A stretch of 64,000 nt of DNA from Thermoplasmata archaeon (GTDB lineage Archaea; Thermoplasmatota; Thermoplasmata; Lutacidiplasmatales; UBA184). Positions 16,568 through 25,291 of the stretch are shown here, piece after piece. The stretch is taken from positions 1 through 64,000 of the forward strand of contig JAJZYB010000001.1 in the NCBI GenBank assembly GCA_021806135.1, given 5' to 3'. Positions within the stretch are counted from its first letter, which is position 1. Each line of letters begins with the position of its first letter. Both the position numbers and the translations under genes were made by a program. Under the pieces are notes generated by a model. It had not been told where the DNA came from. It saw only the letters and a program-made list of their open reading frames with translations, and made no database searches.

Positions 16568-17320
16568 TTACCGTTCACGCCACTGCGCCTTCGCCCACGC
16601 CAACGCGAAGAGGATCGCGGCCGTGGCCACCAGCACCAGACCATCTTCCACGCCCTGGACGAGCGTGAGAGGGCTGGGCGAGATCCCCAGGGCCCCTTGG
16701 ACCAGGTTCGCGGCCCAGGTCGTCGGGAATATGTAGGCGATCGGACGCAGGAAAGCGGGCCACCGGGTGATCGGGTAATAGACCGGAGGGATCACCGTCA
16801 GGGCCAGGGAGATGATGGGACTCACCGCAAAGGTCTCCCGTACGTCCGCGAGATAGGTTGCGAGCGTGAACCCCAGCGCGCTCGCAAAGATCCACAGGAG
16901 CACCAAGGTCACCACGACGGCTACGCCCCCCAGGAAGACGTAGTGGCCGAAGAGGACCGATAGGATGGCGAAGACCGTCATCCCCGGGATCGCGTAGACG
17001 AACTCGCTCAGGGCCATCCCGGTGACGTAGATACCCGCCCCCATGGGGGAGGCGACGACCATGTCCTGCAGCTTCAGGTCCTGCTTGTAGTGGGTCATGT
17101 CCGTCTGTAGCGAGGTCCCGATGGAGAGGATGGTGAGGATCATCCCCCCGGCCACCCCGAACGGGATGGCGGCGGGCCCCCCGACGATGGCGATGAAGAA
17201 GAGGAACGAGAACGGGCTCGTGAGGGTATTGACCAGGTAGAGCGGCTGCCGTTTCATCGGCACGAACCCGTTCATGGCCACCAGGGACCAGATCTGACGC
17301 GCCCGGGACGTCCGGTCCAC
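16568..17320 (-). CDS. ABC-2 type transporter permease
   Basis: 250 residues with six hydrophobic segments, starting with LYLVNTLTSPFSFLFFIAIVGG and ending with LVLVATAAILFALAWAKAQW. The loop PPVYYPITRWPAFLRPIAYIFPTTWAANLVQGALG is the ABC-2 family signature. It starts at GTG 17320, one base after the stop of its ATPase (17322-18254), so the two are coupled. Together they form an exporter separate from the one at 13.8-15.6 kb, with an unknown substrate. Confidence 0.9.
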   Translation of the reverse strand: MDRTSRARQIWSLVAMNGFVPMKRQPLYLVNTLTSPFSFLFFIAIVGGPAAIPFGVAGGMILTILSIGTSLQTDMTHYKQDLKLQDMVVASPMGAGIYVTGMALSEFVYAIPGMTVFAILSVLFGHYVFLGGVAVVVTLVLLWIFASALGFTLATYLADVRETFAVSPIISLALTVIPPVYYPITRWPAFLRPIAYIFPTTWAANLVQGALGISPSPLTLVQGVEDGLVLVATAAILFALAWAKAQWRER

Positions 17321-17321
17321 C

Positions 17322-18254
17322 TTACGCCTCCTCCGCCGAATCCGACTCGAAGTCCTTCCCGACCATCTGCACGAACACGTCCTCCAGACTGACCGGGCCG
17401 AGGGAGATGCGGGCGCCCCGCTCCAGGCCCTTGCGCGTCAGTTCCCGGGCCGCTGGTTCGTGGGTGAAGAGGAGCAACCGGTCCCCGATCCGGGAGACCT
17501 CCCCGTAGCTCCGTAGCTCCTCCTCGGTGAACCCGCTTTCCACGGCCACCCGGTAGGGGTAGCGAACCCGGCCCGCCACCTCCCGGGGGGTTCCCTCCAG
17601 CAGGATCCGGCCATGCTCCAGCAAGGCGATCCGGTCCGAGAGGGCCTCCGCTTCGTCCAGGTAGTGCGTGGTGAGCACGACCGTGCGGTGCTCGCTCACT
17701 GCCTTGCGGATCGCCGACCAGACGCTCCGGCGGGCGAGCGGGTCGAGCCCCGTCGTGGGCTCGTCGAGGAAGACCACCTCCGCGTCCGAGGCCATCACCA
17801 TGGCCACCATGGCCCGGCGACGCAGCCCGCCGGAGAGCCGGTTCACCTGCGTGTGCGCCCAGGGGACCAGCCCCAGCTCCCGGAGCGCCTCCTTGGCCTT
17901 GGCCTCGGATTCCCGGCGGGCCCCCCCCCGCATCCTCAGGTAGTAGGCGACCAGCTCCTGCGGGGTGAGCCAGTAGAGTGGACGGGACTCCTGGGGGATC
18001 ACCGCGATCCGGCCCCGAACCGCCCCCACCTCCGAGACCACGTCATGCCCGAGGACCTCCACCGAGCCCGCCGTCGGGAGCAGTTGGGTGGAGGCCACCC
18101 GGACGAACGTGGTCTTCCCCGCCCCGTTCCGGCCGATGAGCCCCAGAAGCCCCCCCGCCGGGACCCGGAGGTTCACGTCCACCAACGCGTCCTGGGCCCC
18201 TCCCCGCCAGAGGTACCGCCGGCCGAGGCCCCGGGCCACGATGGCATCCGTCAT
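17322..18254 (-). CDS. ABC transporter ATP-binding protein
   Basis: 310 residues with Walker A GRNGAGKTT (41-49), Q-loop VIPQESRPLYW near 85, signature LSGGLRRR from 140, Walker B EVVFLDEP at 159-166 and TTHYLDEAEALSDRIALLEHG as the switch region. The C-terminal 80 residues are a regulatory tail of the DUF4162-like kind. It serves the permease that begins one base downstream. purP ends 46 bases upstream on the same strand, so the three may share a transcript, although no functional link is known. Confidence 0.93.
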   Translation of the reverse strand: MTDAIVARGLGRRYLWRGGAQDALVDVNLRVPAGGLLGLIGRNGAGKTTFVRVASTQLLPTAGSVEVLGHDVVSEVGAVRGRIAVIPQESRPLYWLTPQELVAYYLRMRGGARRESEAKAKEALRELGLVPWAHTQVNRLSGGLRRRAMVAMVMASDAEVVFLDEPTTGLDPLARRSVWSAIRKAVSEHRTVVLTTHYLDEAEALSDRIALLEHGRILLEGTPREVAGRVRYPYRVAVESGFTEEELRSYGEVSRIGDRLLLFTHEPAARELTRKGLERGARISLGPVSLEDVFVQMVGKDFESDSAEEA

Positions 18255-18300
18255 GGGAGGCGCGCGGAGGACCCATCGCGGCGCGGGTTCCCCCGGCCCA

Positions 18301-19368
18301 TCAGCTCAATACCTCGTCCAAGCGGTCCTCCCGTTCGGCCCGCCGAAGCTCCAAGGCGATCCGGCGACCCGTGGAGAGACCGGGGCGTACCAGGTCGGAG
18401 TAGGGGGAGCCCTGGATGAACAGGTTCGTCCCGGCCACGATCCGGGTGGAGATCTCGAAGACGTAGAACTTGAGCTCCTCCGTCATGATCCCCTCCACGC
18501 AGAACGGTCCTACCATCCCCCCGAAGAGCTCCAGGGAGCGCTCCACGATCCGTTCTCCTATGTCGAACACGTCCGGAAGCAGGGACTCCCGGAGCACCAC
18601 CGGGACGTTGCCGGTGACCACAAAGGTGGGGCGGATCCCGCTACGGGTGAGCTCCTCCTGGCTTCCCAGCTTGTAGAGCTCGTCGATGTTGGCCTCGTCC
18701 CGCCGGTCCATCCCGAGGAGCTCGAGGGAGCCCTCGCCCACCCGGTACCCGTCCTCCGAGAGGGGGGAATAGAAGAAGTGGAGGTAGTAGCGGGTACCGA
18801 TCACGTACTGCTGGATCACGTGCGGCTCCGTGATCGTGTAGCCCTCCAGTTCCTGCCGGTTCTTGGCGAGGATGAACCCCCGGCCCCCCTTGGCTCCGTA
18901 ATACTTCACGATCACCGGCCCGTCCACCTCGGAAGGACCCTCGTACCGGCGCGGCATCCTCACGCCGGCCGACTCGAGCCAGACCCGCTCCTTCTCCCGG
19001 TCCGACTCCCAGGCCATCACCCGCCGGTTCCCAAAGACCGGGATGGGGAGCTTGGCGAACCGCTCGGGGCCGACGTATTCCACGAAGGACCCCGTGGGAA
19101 CGAGCACGCACCGCTCCGACCGGAGCCGTTCCACGTGATCCGGAAGGTCTCCGAACCTCGGCAGGGTGAGGAACCCGTCGGGCCGGGCCAGGGGGAAGGC
19201 GTCGTAGAATCGGGGAGGACGCCCCTGGGCGATCCCCAGGGAGCGGTACCCTTCCTGCCGGGCCCCATGGAAGATTTGGAGGCTCGAGTGGGAACAGAGG
19301 GTGGCCAGCGTCAGTCCTTGGCCCTTCCAGGGGCCCAGGAGTTCCGGGTCGCAGAGCTTTCGCGCCAT
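18301..19368 (-). CDS. purP: Formate-phosphoribosylaminoimidazolecarboxamide ligase
   Basis: PurP is the archaeal ATP-grasp enzyme that formylates AICAR with formate and ATP, giving FAICAR late in purine synthesis. The protein has the N-terminal TLATLCSHSSLQIFHGA, PTGSFVEYVG, FGNRRVMAWESDR, the ATP-grasp loop VIVKYYGAKGGRGF, QQYVIGTRYYLHFFYSP and the C-terminal FCVEGIM...VFEISTRIVAGTN metal-binding region. ATG 19368 (355 residues) is preferred over GTG 19407 and ATG 19392: a TATA-like box lies 25 bases upstream of it, and the distance to ATLCSH then matches family members. purB is at the right end of the window. Confidence 0.94.
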   Translation of the reverse strand: MARKLCDPELLGPWKGQGLTLATLCSHSSLQIFHGARQEGYRSLGIAQGRPPRFYDAFPLARPDGFLTLPRFGDLPDHVERLRSERCVLVPTGSFVEYVGPERFAKLPIPVFGNRRVMAWESDREKERVWLESAGVRMPRRYEGPSEVDGPVIVKYYGAKGGRGFILAKNRQELEGYTITEPHVIQQYVIGTRYYLHFFYSPLSEDGYRVGEGSLELLGMDRRDEANIDELYKLGSQEELTRSGIRPTFVVTGNVPVVLRESLLPDVFDIGERIVERSLELFGGMVGPFCVEGIMTEELKFYVFEISTRIVAGTNLFIQGSPYSDLVRPGLSTGRRIALELRRAEREDRLDEVLS

Positions 19369-19387
19369 AGCGCCGTGACCAGGCTTG

Positions 19388-19397
19388 CCCATAAGGG
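19388..19397 (-). promoter_or_regulatory. TATA-like element of purP
   Basis: CCCTTATGGG on the minus strand, centred about 25 bases before ATG 19368. It overlaps the alternative ATG at 19392, which argues against that start. Confidence 0.5.
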
Positions 19398-19521
19398 ATT
19401 TTCGCACCGGACCCAGCGGATCGGGGGCCCGGGACCGGTCCGTCGGGTCGGCCGGCCCGGCGCCCCTCCGGGTGCCCCCTCCAAGTCGTTAAGAAGCGTC
19501 GCTTTCCCCTGGAGGCGGACG

Positions 19522-20205
19522 ATGCCGCAAACCTCCCTGGTGCACGGTACGGACGTTTGGAGGATCTACCCGTCACCGGCCGGGCCGGTTGAGGCGTTAC
19601 GGGGAGTCACCGTGGACATTGCCCGGGGCCGGATGGTGGCCATCATGGGCCCGTCCGGCTGCGGAAAGACCACCTTCCTGAACTGCTTCTCCGGACTGGA
19701 CCGGATCGATCGGGGATCCATCCAGGTGGAAGGGGTCGACCTCCAGTCCATGACCGACAGTGAGAAGAGCCACTACCGGGCGCAACGGATGGGGTTCATC
19801 TTCCAGTCCTACAACCTGCTCCCCGTGCTCACCGCCGCAGAGAACGTGGAATTTCCCCTTCTGGTGGGGGGGACCCCCGTCCCGGAGGCGCGTCGCCGTG
19901 CCCTGCAGTGGCTGGAGGAGCTCGGGCTCAAGGGGAAGGCCAACGAGAAGCCCAATGCCCTCTCCGGCGGACAACAGCAGCGGGTCTCCCTGGCCCGGGC
20001 CCTGGCGCCCGAACCGGCCATCGTCTGGGCCGACGAACCTACCGGGAACCTTGACGAGGAGAACGCAGGCCAGGTGATGCGCCTCCTCAAGGACCTGAAC
20101 CGGGCCCACCAGCAGACCCTCATCGTGGTCACGCACAACCCCGACGTGGCACGGCAATGCGATGTGACGTACCGGATGCGTGGCGGCGAACTTCTCTCGG
20201 GGTAG
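19522..20205 (+). CDS. ABC transporter ATP-binding protein, LolD/MacB type
   Basis: 227 residues with Walker A GPSGCGKTT (43-51), Q-loop GFIFQSYNLLP, signature LSGGQQQR (147-154), Walker B AIVWADEPTGNLD and switch VTHNPDVA. Q-SYNLLP and EPTGNLD are typical of the LolD/MacB/FtsE branch, which works with FtsX-like permeases as mechanotransmitters rather than ordinary pumps. GGAGG 6 bases before ATG 19522 fixes the start; a TTAAGAAG box is about 30 bases upstream. A permease gene starts 4 bases after the stop. Confidence 0.93.
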   Translation: MPQTSLVHGTDVWRIYPSPAGPVEALRGVTVDIARGRMVAIMGPSGCGKTTFLNCFSGLDRIDRGSIQVEGVDLQSMTDSEKSHYRAQRMGFIFQSYNLLPVLTAAENVEFPLLVGGTPVPEARRRALQWLEELGLKGKANEKPNALSGGQQQRVSLARALAPEPAIVWADEPTGNLDEENAGQVMRLLKDLNRAHQQTLIVVTHNPDVARQCDVTYRMRGGELLSG

Positions 20206-20209
20206 TCCC

Positions 20210-20872
20210 ATGTCGAACGTCGGAGCCGGGCCGGCCCTCCTCCTGCTCATCCTGCTGGGGGTGGCCCTCCTCTCTCTCCTCTTGGGCCTCCGGGACCCGG
20301 TGATCGCCAAGGTCGGCCTGAGGAGCTTCGTCCGCGGCCGACGCCGTACGCTCCTCTTCGTCCTCGGCCTGGTGGTGGGCACCCTCATCATCTCCTCGAG
20401 CCTCGTGGTGGGGGATACGGTGGGTACCCTCGCCACCCGCGCGACCTACATCTCCGACGGGGCCGTCCACGAAACGATCTTCGACCTGCTGGAGGTCTTC
20501 GTGGCCCTCGGACTGATGGTGGGCATCGCGGCCATCGGGATCACCTCGCTCCGGGCGGTGGTGGAACGACGCAGCCAGATCGGCATTGCCCGGGCGCTGG
20601 GACTTCGCCGGCGCCAGATCCTCCTCGCCTTCCTTCTGGAGTACGGGTCCCTGGCCGCGATCGGGATCCTGATCGGGACCGCCATGGGGCTGCTCATCGC
20701 CTACCACGCAGCGGAGGGCACGGGGGCGGGCTTCCTGACCTTCTCGGTGCCTTGGGGCAACCTGCTCACCGTGATCCTCTCCGCCTTCGCGTTGACCCTC
20801 CTCGCCACGGGAGTGCCCGCCCTCAAGGCGTCCCGTCTTCCCCCCGCCGATGCCATCCGCTACCTGGAGTAG
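20210..20872 (+). CDS. Short FtsX/MacB-like permease, apparently internally deleted
   Basis: 220 residues from ATG 20210. It starts with a hydrophobic segment (GPALLLLILLGVALLSLLLGL), then GLRSFVRGRRRTLLFVLGLVVGTLIISSSLVVGDTV, the N-terminal hallmark of archaeal FtsX-like permeases. After only about 25 residues it passes straight into the C-terminal FtsX block: FVALGLMVGIAAIGITSLRAVVERRSQIGIARALG and two last helices, ending VPALKASRLPPADAIRYLE. The large extracellular part and several helices found in usual family members are missing, but the frame is intact. It is paired with the LolD-like ATPase. It is either a functional minimal permease or an in-frame deletion. Confidence 0.82.
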   Translation: MSNVGAGPALLLLILLGVALLSLLLGLRDPVIAKVGLRSFVRGRRRTLLFVLGLVVGTLIISSSLVVGDTVGTLATRATYISDGAVHETIFDLLEVFVALGLMVGIAAIGITSLRAVVERRSQIGIARALGLRRRQILLAFLLEYGSLAAIGILIGTAMGLLIAYHAAEGTGAGFLTFSVPWGNLLTVILSAFALTLLATGVPALKASRLPPADAIRYLE

Positions 20873-20936
20873 CCCGGACCGGGTCCGTACGCTATCCAGA
20901 TAAAGAGCTCCGGCTCCGGCGCCGGGAGCACCGACG

Positions 20937-21557
20937 ATGACCGGCGAGGCGCCCCCGGAGTCCCCCCTGGGACCCCCCTCGCACATCCCGCCGGATCCGT
21001 TCAGGCCGGACCCGGTGGACCCCAAGACCCTGCCCCGGCTTCTGCGTCCCGGCTACCGCGCCTTCCTCTGGGCGATGGCCACCCGGAAACGCCGACGCTT
21101 CTATTACAACCTCACCCGGGCCTCTTTGGTCATCGGCATGGTGATCCTGGTCACCTTCGCCATCCTCCCCGAACTCACGGGCACGGGGTTGGCCCCCACC
21201 GATCCGCTGACCCGTTCCGGGGCCATCACGATAGGCCCGGACAACATCACCGGGTTCTCGGGGCTGGTGGAAGGGGAGGATGTGATCCTCGGGAACTTCA
21301 CCGTGCTCTCGCCGGCCAACGCCTCGGTGGAGTTCTTCATCGTGCCCGCCGGGAACTCCACGTGGGCCACGCTCGCGAGCCAGCTGGCGGGCCAAGAGGG
21401 CTCGTACAGCACGGGAGCCCCCGTCCACGCGGGGAACTACCAGTGGTCGGCCATCCTCACCCTCACCTACGACTTCCTCTTCCTGAACCCCTCCGGCAAC
21501 TACAGCGTGACCGTCTATTCCAACAGCCAGTACGTCTCCTCCGAACCTCCGGCCTGA
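20937..21557 (+). CDS. Single-pass surface protein of unknown function
   Basis: 206 residues, not recognised. The N-terminal 55 residues are Pro-rich then basic (MATRKRRRFYY), followed by one membrane helix (ASLVIGMVILVTFAIL, about 62-77). The remaining 125 residues would lie outside, with at least five N-x-S/T sequons (NIT, NFT, NAS, NST, NYS), and are rich in beta-type sequence (SAILTLTYDFLFLNPSGNYSVTVYSN). By orientation this is a type II surface glycoprotein with a small beta-sandwich. It follows the FtsX-like permease by 64 bases; GATAAAG at about 40 bases upstream could be its own promoter. Confidence 0.7.
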   Translation: MTGEAPPESPLGPPSHIPPDPFRPDPVDPKTLPRLLRPGYRAFLWAMATRKRRRFYYNLTRASLVIGMVILVTFAILPELTGTGLAPTDPLTRSGAITIGPDNITGFSGLVEGEDVILGNFTVLSPANASVEFFIVPAGNSTWATLASQLAGQEGSYSTGAPVHAGNYQWSAILTLTYDFLFLNPSGNYSVTVYSNSQYVSSEPPA

Positions 21558-21579
21558 CCGGCCGCCGGGGAGGAGACCG

Positions 21580-22782
21580 TCAGTGGGGGTCGGAGCCCTC
21601 GGGCTCCCAGGTGTAGCGCAGTTCGAGCTTCCCTTGACCGGCGAGCAGCCGCCGCAAGCGGGCAGGGACCTCGGGGTCCCGGAGCAGGGCCGCGGTGCGG
21701 TCTGGGTCCCCCCCGCCGGCCCGGACCTCCAGGGCGTGGGCCCGGAGCAGCGGTAAGGTGGCCTCCGGCGGGAAGTGCCAACTCCGCCGGGCCTGCCGGT
21801 GGAGGCTCAAACGACTTCCCCGGAACCGATGGACCCCCAGGCCCAGGGCCAGCCCTTCCATCTCCTCTTCGATCGCCTCCATCTCCTGCCGGGCCTGCCG
21901 GCGTTCCGAGAGGAGCTCGGCGTAACGATCCACCAACGTCACGATCCGCTCCCGGGAGCCGGCGGGGACCTCTTTGAACTCCGGGCAGAGGGAGCGGAAG
22001 TCACACCACCGGCACCACGAACCCACCCGGGGCTCGTAGTGCCCCGAACGGATGCCGTCGGAGACCTCTCCCAACCGGATCCCCAGGTCCTGGATCGCTT
22101 CCGGGGGACGACGGGGGGTCCTCAGGGCGCTCAGGCTGCGCAGGTGGTACAGGGTCAGCGACTCGACCGGCCGGCCGTAGTTCTGCTCCACCAGGGCCTG
22201 GTAGAGCGTCAACTGGTCGGAGAGTTGCGCGTCCTTCAGCGAGAGCTCCTTCGAGGTCTTGTAGTCCAGCACCTCGAGCCCCCCGCCCTCGGTCCGGTCC
22301 AGCCGGTCGACGATCCCGTGGATGGGGACGCCCTCCAACTCCGCGCGGAGGTCCTTCTCCACCGCGACCGGCCGGGGGGGCTCCTTCACATAGACCGAAT
22401 GGAACCGGGTCAGGAGGTCGACCCCCAGGTCGAAATAGCTCTCCTCCTCCTGGGCTGATGTGTAGCCCTCGGAGACCCACTCCTCCCGGTAGATGCCCAG
22501 GAGCCCGGAAAGATCCATGGGGGTCTGGGCCACCGAGGGGTCGGTCTGCGGGCCGGAGAAGTCCCTCAGCGTCCGTTGCCCCCCAGGTCCCTTCCCGGGG
22601 AGTCCCCCCTCCACCACCAGAGGGGCCACGAAGCGTTCCAGTGCTGCGTGCACCGACCGACCGAAGGAGAAGAAGGACCGGGGCTTCTCCCGAAGGCGGT
22701 CCACGTACAGGAACTTCCAACGGAGCGGACACTCCGCGTAGGCCCGGAAACCGGAGTAGGAAAGGGTGGGGGCGGCGGCCAC
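21580..22782 (-). CDS. PD-(D/E)xK nuclease with iron-sulfur cluster (RecB/Cas4-like)
   Basis: 400 residues. LSYSGFRAYAECPLRWKFLYV (7-27) is the N-terminal motif of the RecB-type nuclease superfamily, GIVDRLDRTEGGGLEVLDYKTSK (156-178) gives Asp 159 and the D-x-K of Asp 173 and Lys 175, and QLTLYQALVE follows as expected. Cys 18 together with CRWCDFRSLC (257, 260, 266) makes the four-cysteine iron-sulfur site seen in Cas4 and AddB. The C-terminal 100 residues are a separate helical region. There is no CRISPR array or cas gene nearby, so a DNA-repair exonuclease is likelier than an adaptation protein. It starts 17 bases after the TFB stop, in one transcription unit with it. Confidence 0.88.
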   Translation of the reverse strand: MAAAPTLSYSGFRAYAECPLRWKFLYVDRLREKPRSFFSFGRSVHAALERFVAPLVVEGGLPGKGPGGQRTLRDFSGPQTDPSVAQTPMDLSGLLGIYREEWVSEGYTSAQEEESYFDLGVDLLTRFHSVYVKEPPRPVAVEKDLRAELEGVPIHGIVDRLDRTEGGGLEVLDYKTSKELSLKDAQLSDQLTLYQALVEQNYGRPVESLTLYHLRSLSALRTPRRPPEAIQDLGIRLGEVSDGIRSGHYEPRVGSWCRWCDFRSLCPEFKEVPAGSRERIVTLVDRYAELLSERRQARQEMEAIEEEMEGLALGLGVHRFRGSRLSLHRQARRSWHFPPEATLPLLRAHALEVRAGGGDPDRTAALLRDPEVPARLRRLLAGQGKLELRYTWEPEGSDPH

Positions 22783-22799
22783 GGGCGTCTCCCACCCGT

Positions 22800-23900
22800 C
22801 TAAAGGTTATCCGCTTTGGGGGACCCGTACCCTCGACTGCCGTCCGGAACGGCCGCCGCCTTCCGAGGGGCTACCGGCGAAGGGTGAGCGAGAGGGTTCG
22901 TCAGGTCTGCCGGGAGCCCCAGGAGCTCAAGGAGCTCCTTGTAATGGTTGCGGATCGTCACCGGGGTGACCTTGGCCACCGCCGCCACCCGGTCCTGGCT
23001 CCGGGGCTCTCCGGTGAGATTGCAGGCGATGTAGATGATGGTCGCGAGGATGCCATTGGCGAGCACGCCGCTCGTCGGGTAGCTCCGTTCCGCCTGGCCC
23101 AGGAGCTCCTGGACCTTGGTGCGCACCTCCCGGGAAAGGTTCAGGTCCTGGGTGAAGCGCACCAGATAATCCCGGGGCTCCAGCGGCCTCAGGGCGAGCC
23201 GGAGCTCCCGGGAGATCAACGTGAAGGCCCGGCCCACCTCGATCTTCGAGGCGCGGGATTGGTCGATCACCTCCCGTAAGGTCCGGGGCACATGGCATTG
23301 CCGGCAAGCGGCATAGACGCTGGCGGCGACCAGCGCCACGATCTTCTTCCCCCGGGTGGCCTTCTGGTCCAGCGCCTGCCGGTAGATGAGGATGGCTGAC
23401 TCCCGCACCTCCCGGGAAAGCGAGAGGACGCTGGTCAACCGCTGGATCTCGGCCACGGCAATGCCCAGGTTGCGTTGGCGGGTCCGGGGCGCGCGTAACC
23501 GGTGGTTCAGCTTCCGGAGGTGGTAGTAGCGGGAAGTGTGGTCCCGGGACAGCGCGTGGCCATGGGAGTCACGGGAGGGAGGACCGATCTCGCTGAAGAG
23601 GCCCTTGTCCGGCAGCAGGGGGCTCGAGGCCGGGCCGTACCCCTGTCCCTCCGCGGAGGAGGTCCCGTCCCGGGAGGTGAGGGGCCCCCGCTCGTTGACC
23701 AGGGCGTTCGTCTCCAGCACGAGGCCGCAGACGTCGCAGACCACCTCCCCCGTGGTCCCGTCCTTCGTCCACCGGCTGGATCCACAGAGCCGACACCGTT
23801 CCGGGGAGACGGGATCGCCCGGGGTCGTCCGACTCCAGAGTCCTGGAGAGGACACGGAGAGAACACCCTCCATCCCCGCCGGGGTCGACTCATCCTTCAT
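22800..23900 (-). CDS. tfb: Transcription initiation factor IIB
   Basis: The archaeal homologue of TFIIB, recruiting RNA polymerase to the TATA/TBP complex. 366 residues: N-terminal zinc ribbon with Cys 36, 39, 55 and 58 (CRLC and CDVC), the B-finger linker (YYHLRKLNHRLRAPRTRQRNLGIAV), then two cyclin-like repeats, including ALVAASVYAACRQCHVPRTLREV and LANGILATIIYIACNLTGEPRSQDRVAAVAKVTPVTIRNHYKEL-like sequence. The length is slightly above the usual 300-340 because of a 30-residue N-terminal extension. A TTTTAAT box lies about 38 bases upstream of ATG 23900. The nuclease gene follows directly. Confidence 0.95.
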   Translation of the reverse strand: MKDESTPAGMEGVLSVSSPGLWSRTTPGDPVSPERCRLCGSSRWTKDGTTGEVVCDVCGLVLETNALVNERGPLTSRDGTSSAEGQGYGPASSPLLPDKGLFSEIGPPSRDSHGHALSRDHTSRYYHLRKLNHRLRAPRTRQRNLGIAVAEIQRLTSVLSLSREVRESAILIYRQALDQKATRGKKIVALVAASVYAACRQCHVPRTLREVIDQSRASKIEVGRAFTLISRELRLALRPLEPRDYLVRFTQDLNLSREVRTKVQELLGQAERSYPTSGVLANGILATIIYIACNLTGEPRSQDRVAAVAKVTPVTIRNHYKELLELLGLPADLTNPLAHPSPVAPRKAAAVPDGSRGYGSPKADNL

Positions 23901-23935
23901 GTCGTTCTAGGAGGACCCATAGGCTCCAACGGGGA

Positions 23936-25291
23936 TTAAAACTGTTCGTTTTGGGTTGTAACGGGTGTACGGACCAACCCGGCTGACCCCGCCGATGCCT
24001 TTCCACTATCCCGGGGTGTCGGAGGAGGGAGGATTCTCTCGGTCCAGACCCGGTGCACCCCGTCCATCGAGGGGGACGCGGAGGGTGGGTCCGTCAGTCG
24101 CCACCCCGGGCCCAAGGAGGCCTCCACCGCGCTCCGGAGGACCTTTTCACAGAACGAAGGAAGGTTCCCTCCGTCTCCGCAGACGGTGCAACCCTCCCAC
24201 CGGACCTGGTTCCCGGTGCCCTCCTCCCAAGTGAGACGGCCGAGCTTTCGCGATCCCCAGCGTCGGCGAAGCAGGGCGAGCGAACCCTCCCGGGTACCGG
24301 GCCGGCAGGCAAGGGACCGGCCAAGCTCGGACGCGAGCCTCTCCAGGGAGGGGGTCAGGTCCATCGCGCTTCCCACGGCCCCATAGATCGCTCCGAGGCT
24401 CCGCAAGGCCTGTTGCAGGCGTTCCAAGGCGCCCCCGAGACGGCGGGGATCGAGCGGGAGCTCCAGGGGGAGTCCCCGTCGAAGCTCGGCGACCCGCTGC
24501 GAGAGCTGTTGGCCCACCCGGAACATCTGCTCGAAGTTCATCGCGAAGAACCGTACCAGTTCCGGCGAGGTCAACCAGATAGCCACCTCCGAGTGGCGTC
24601 TGGGTTGCCGGGACAAGGGCAACAGGAGGAGCAGGACCCCCTTGCCGTCGATCACGTAGTAGCGGGTGTAGCGAAGGCCGGGGACATGCCGCATCTCCCC
24701 CAGGGCGCTCGCCTGTTCGAAGAAGGGGAGGTTCTGGGGGGTCACCTCCACCACTGCCCGGAACCGGACCCCCCGGGCCTGGGTCCGGGTGGCCGCCCGG
24801 AGGCGAGCGAAGTTGCCGGCCCGTGCCGTCCCCTCGATGTAAAGGAAGGAGTCCACCCGGCGCCGGGCGAGTTCCATGATCGCCTCGAAGGCCTCGGTGA
24901 CCCGCCGCTCTCCCTCCACCGGCCGGAGAGGGCGGGCGCGCTGGAAGTCCCACGGACCCAGTCCCCGTGTCCCTTCCTCCCGCTCCAGGTGTTCCAGAAC
25001 CCTCGCCAGCCGGTCACGACGGGCGCGGACCCGGCGGTGCAGTGCGGACAACACCTCGGGGGGCGCTCGGGCCGAGACGGAAAGGGGCCGTCCCCAACCC
25101 GAGACGAGGCCGAGGGACCGCAAGCTACGGGTGAGCCGATACCCTTCGGACCGGTCCAGCCCGAGCTCCCGGGAAAGCCCTGCGACCGTCAGGGGGCCTC
25201 GCTGGAGCAGGGCGACATAGCCCCGGAGCGCGAGGGAGGGAATGCCGGAGGCGCGGAGCTCTCGTTCGAGGGTTTCGAGCGGGTCGGTCAT
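23936..25291 (-). CDS. TrmB-like transcriptional regulator with Cys-containing C-terminus
   Basis: 451 residues. The N-terminal 70 residues form a winged helix (LALRGYVALLQRGPLTVAGLSRELGLDRSEGYRLTRSLRSLGLV), followed by a helical linker (LHRRVRARRDRLARVLEHLEREE) as in TrmB regulators. The middle, about 130-260, is a phospholipase-D-like ligand domain (EAIMELARRRVDSFLYIEG). The C-terminus has CTVCGDGGNLPSFCEKVLRSAVEASLG near 390, which recalls the Cys-containing end of V4R or methanogen-sensing domains and could bind a metal. Its start overlaps the stop of the upstream TrmB gene as ATGA, so the two are made together, perhaps as a heteromeric sensor. Confidence 0.8.
   Translation of the reverse strand: MTDPLETLERELRASGIPSLALRGYVALLQRGPLTVAGLSRELGLDRSEGYRLTRSLRSLGLVSGWGRPLSVSARAPPEVLSALHRRVRARRDRLARVLEHLEREEGTRGLGPWDFQRARPLRPVEGERRVTEAFEAIMELARRRVDSFLYIEGTARAGNFARLRAATRTQARGVRFRAVVEVTPQNLPFFEQASALGEMRHVPGLRYTRYYVIDGKGVLLLLLPLSRQPRRHSEVAIWLTSPELVRFFAMNFEQMFRVGQQLSQRVAELRRGLPLELPLDPRRLGGALERLQQALRSLGAIYGAVGSAMDLTPSLERLASELGRSLACRPGTREGSLALLRRRWGSRKLGRLTWEEGTGNQVRWEGCTVCGDGGNLPSFCEKVLRSAVEASLGPGWRLTDPPSASPSMDGVHRVWTERILPPPTPRDSGKASAGSAGLVRTPVTTQNEQF

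Noticed and set aside
15718-16644. 308-codon open frame extending the zinc-ribbon gene
   Set aside because: The N-terminal 230 residues are Arg/Pro/Ser-rich without family-like sequence and overlap the permease gene in another frame; a TATA-like box supports the short start at 15954.
18088-19521. Long open frame before the LolD-like ATPase
   Set aside because: Antisense to purP; GGAGG before ATG 19522 marks the real start.
21580-22782. Possible Cas4 of a CRISPR system
   Set aside because: The nuclease has the four-Cys iron-sulfur site, but there is no array or cas1/cas2 nearby, it is twice the length of Cas4, and it is paired with TFB.
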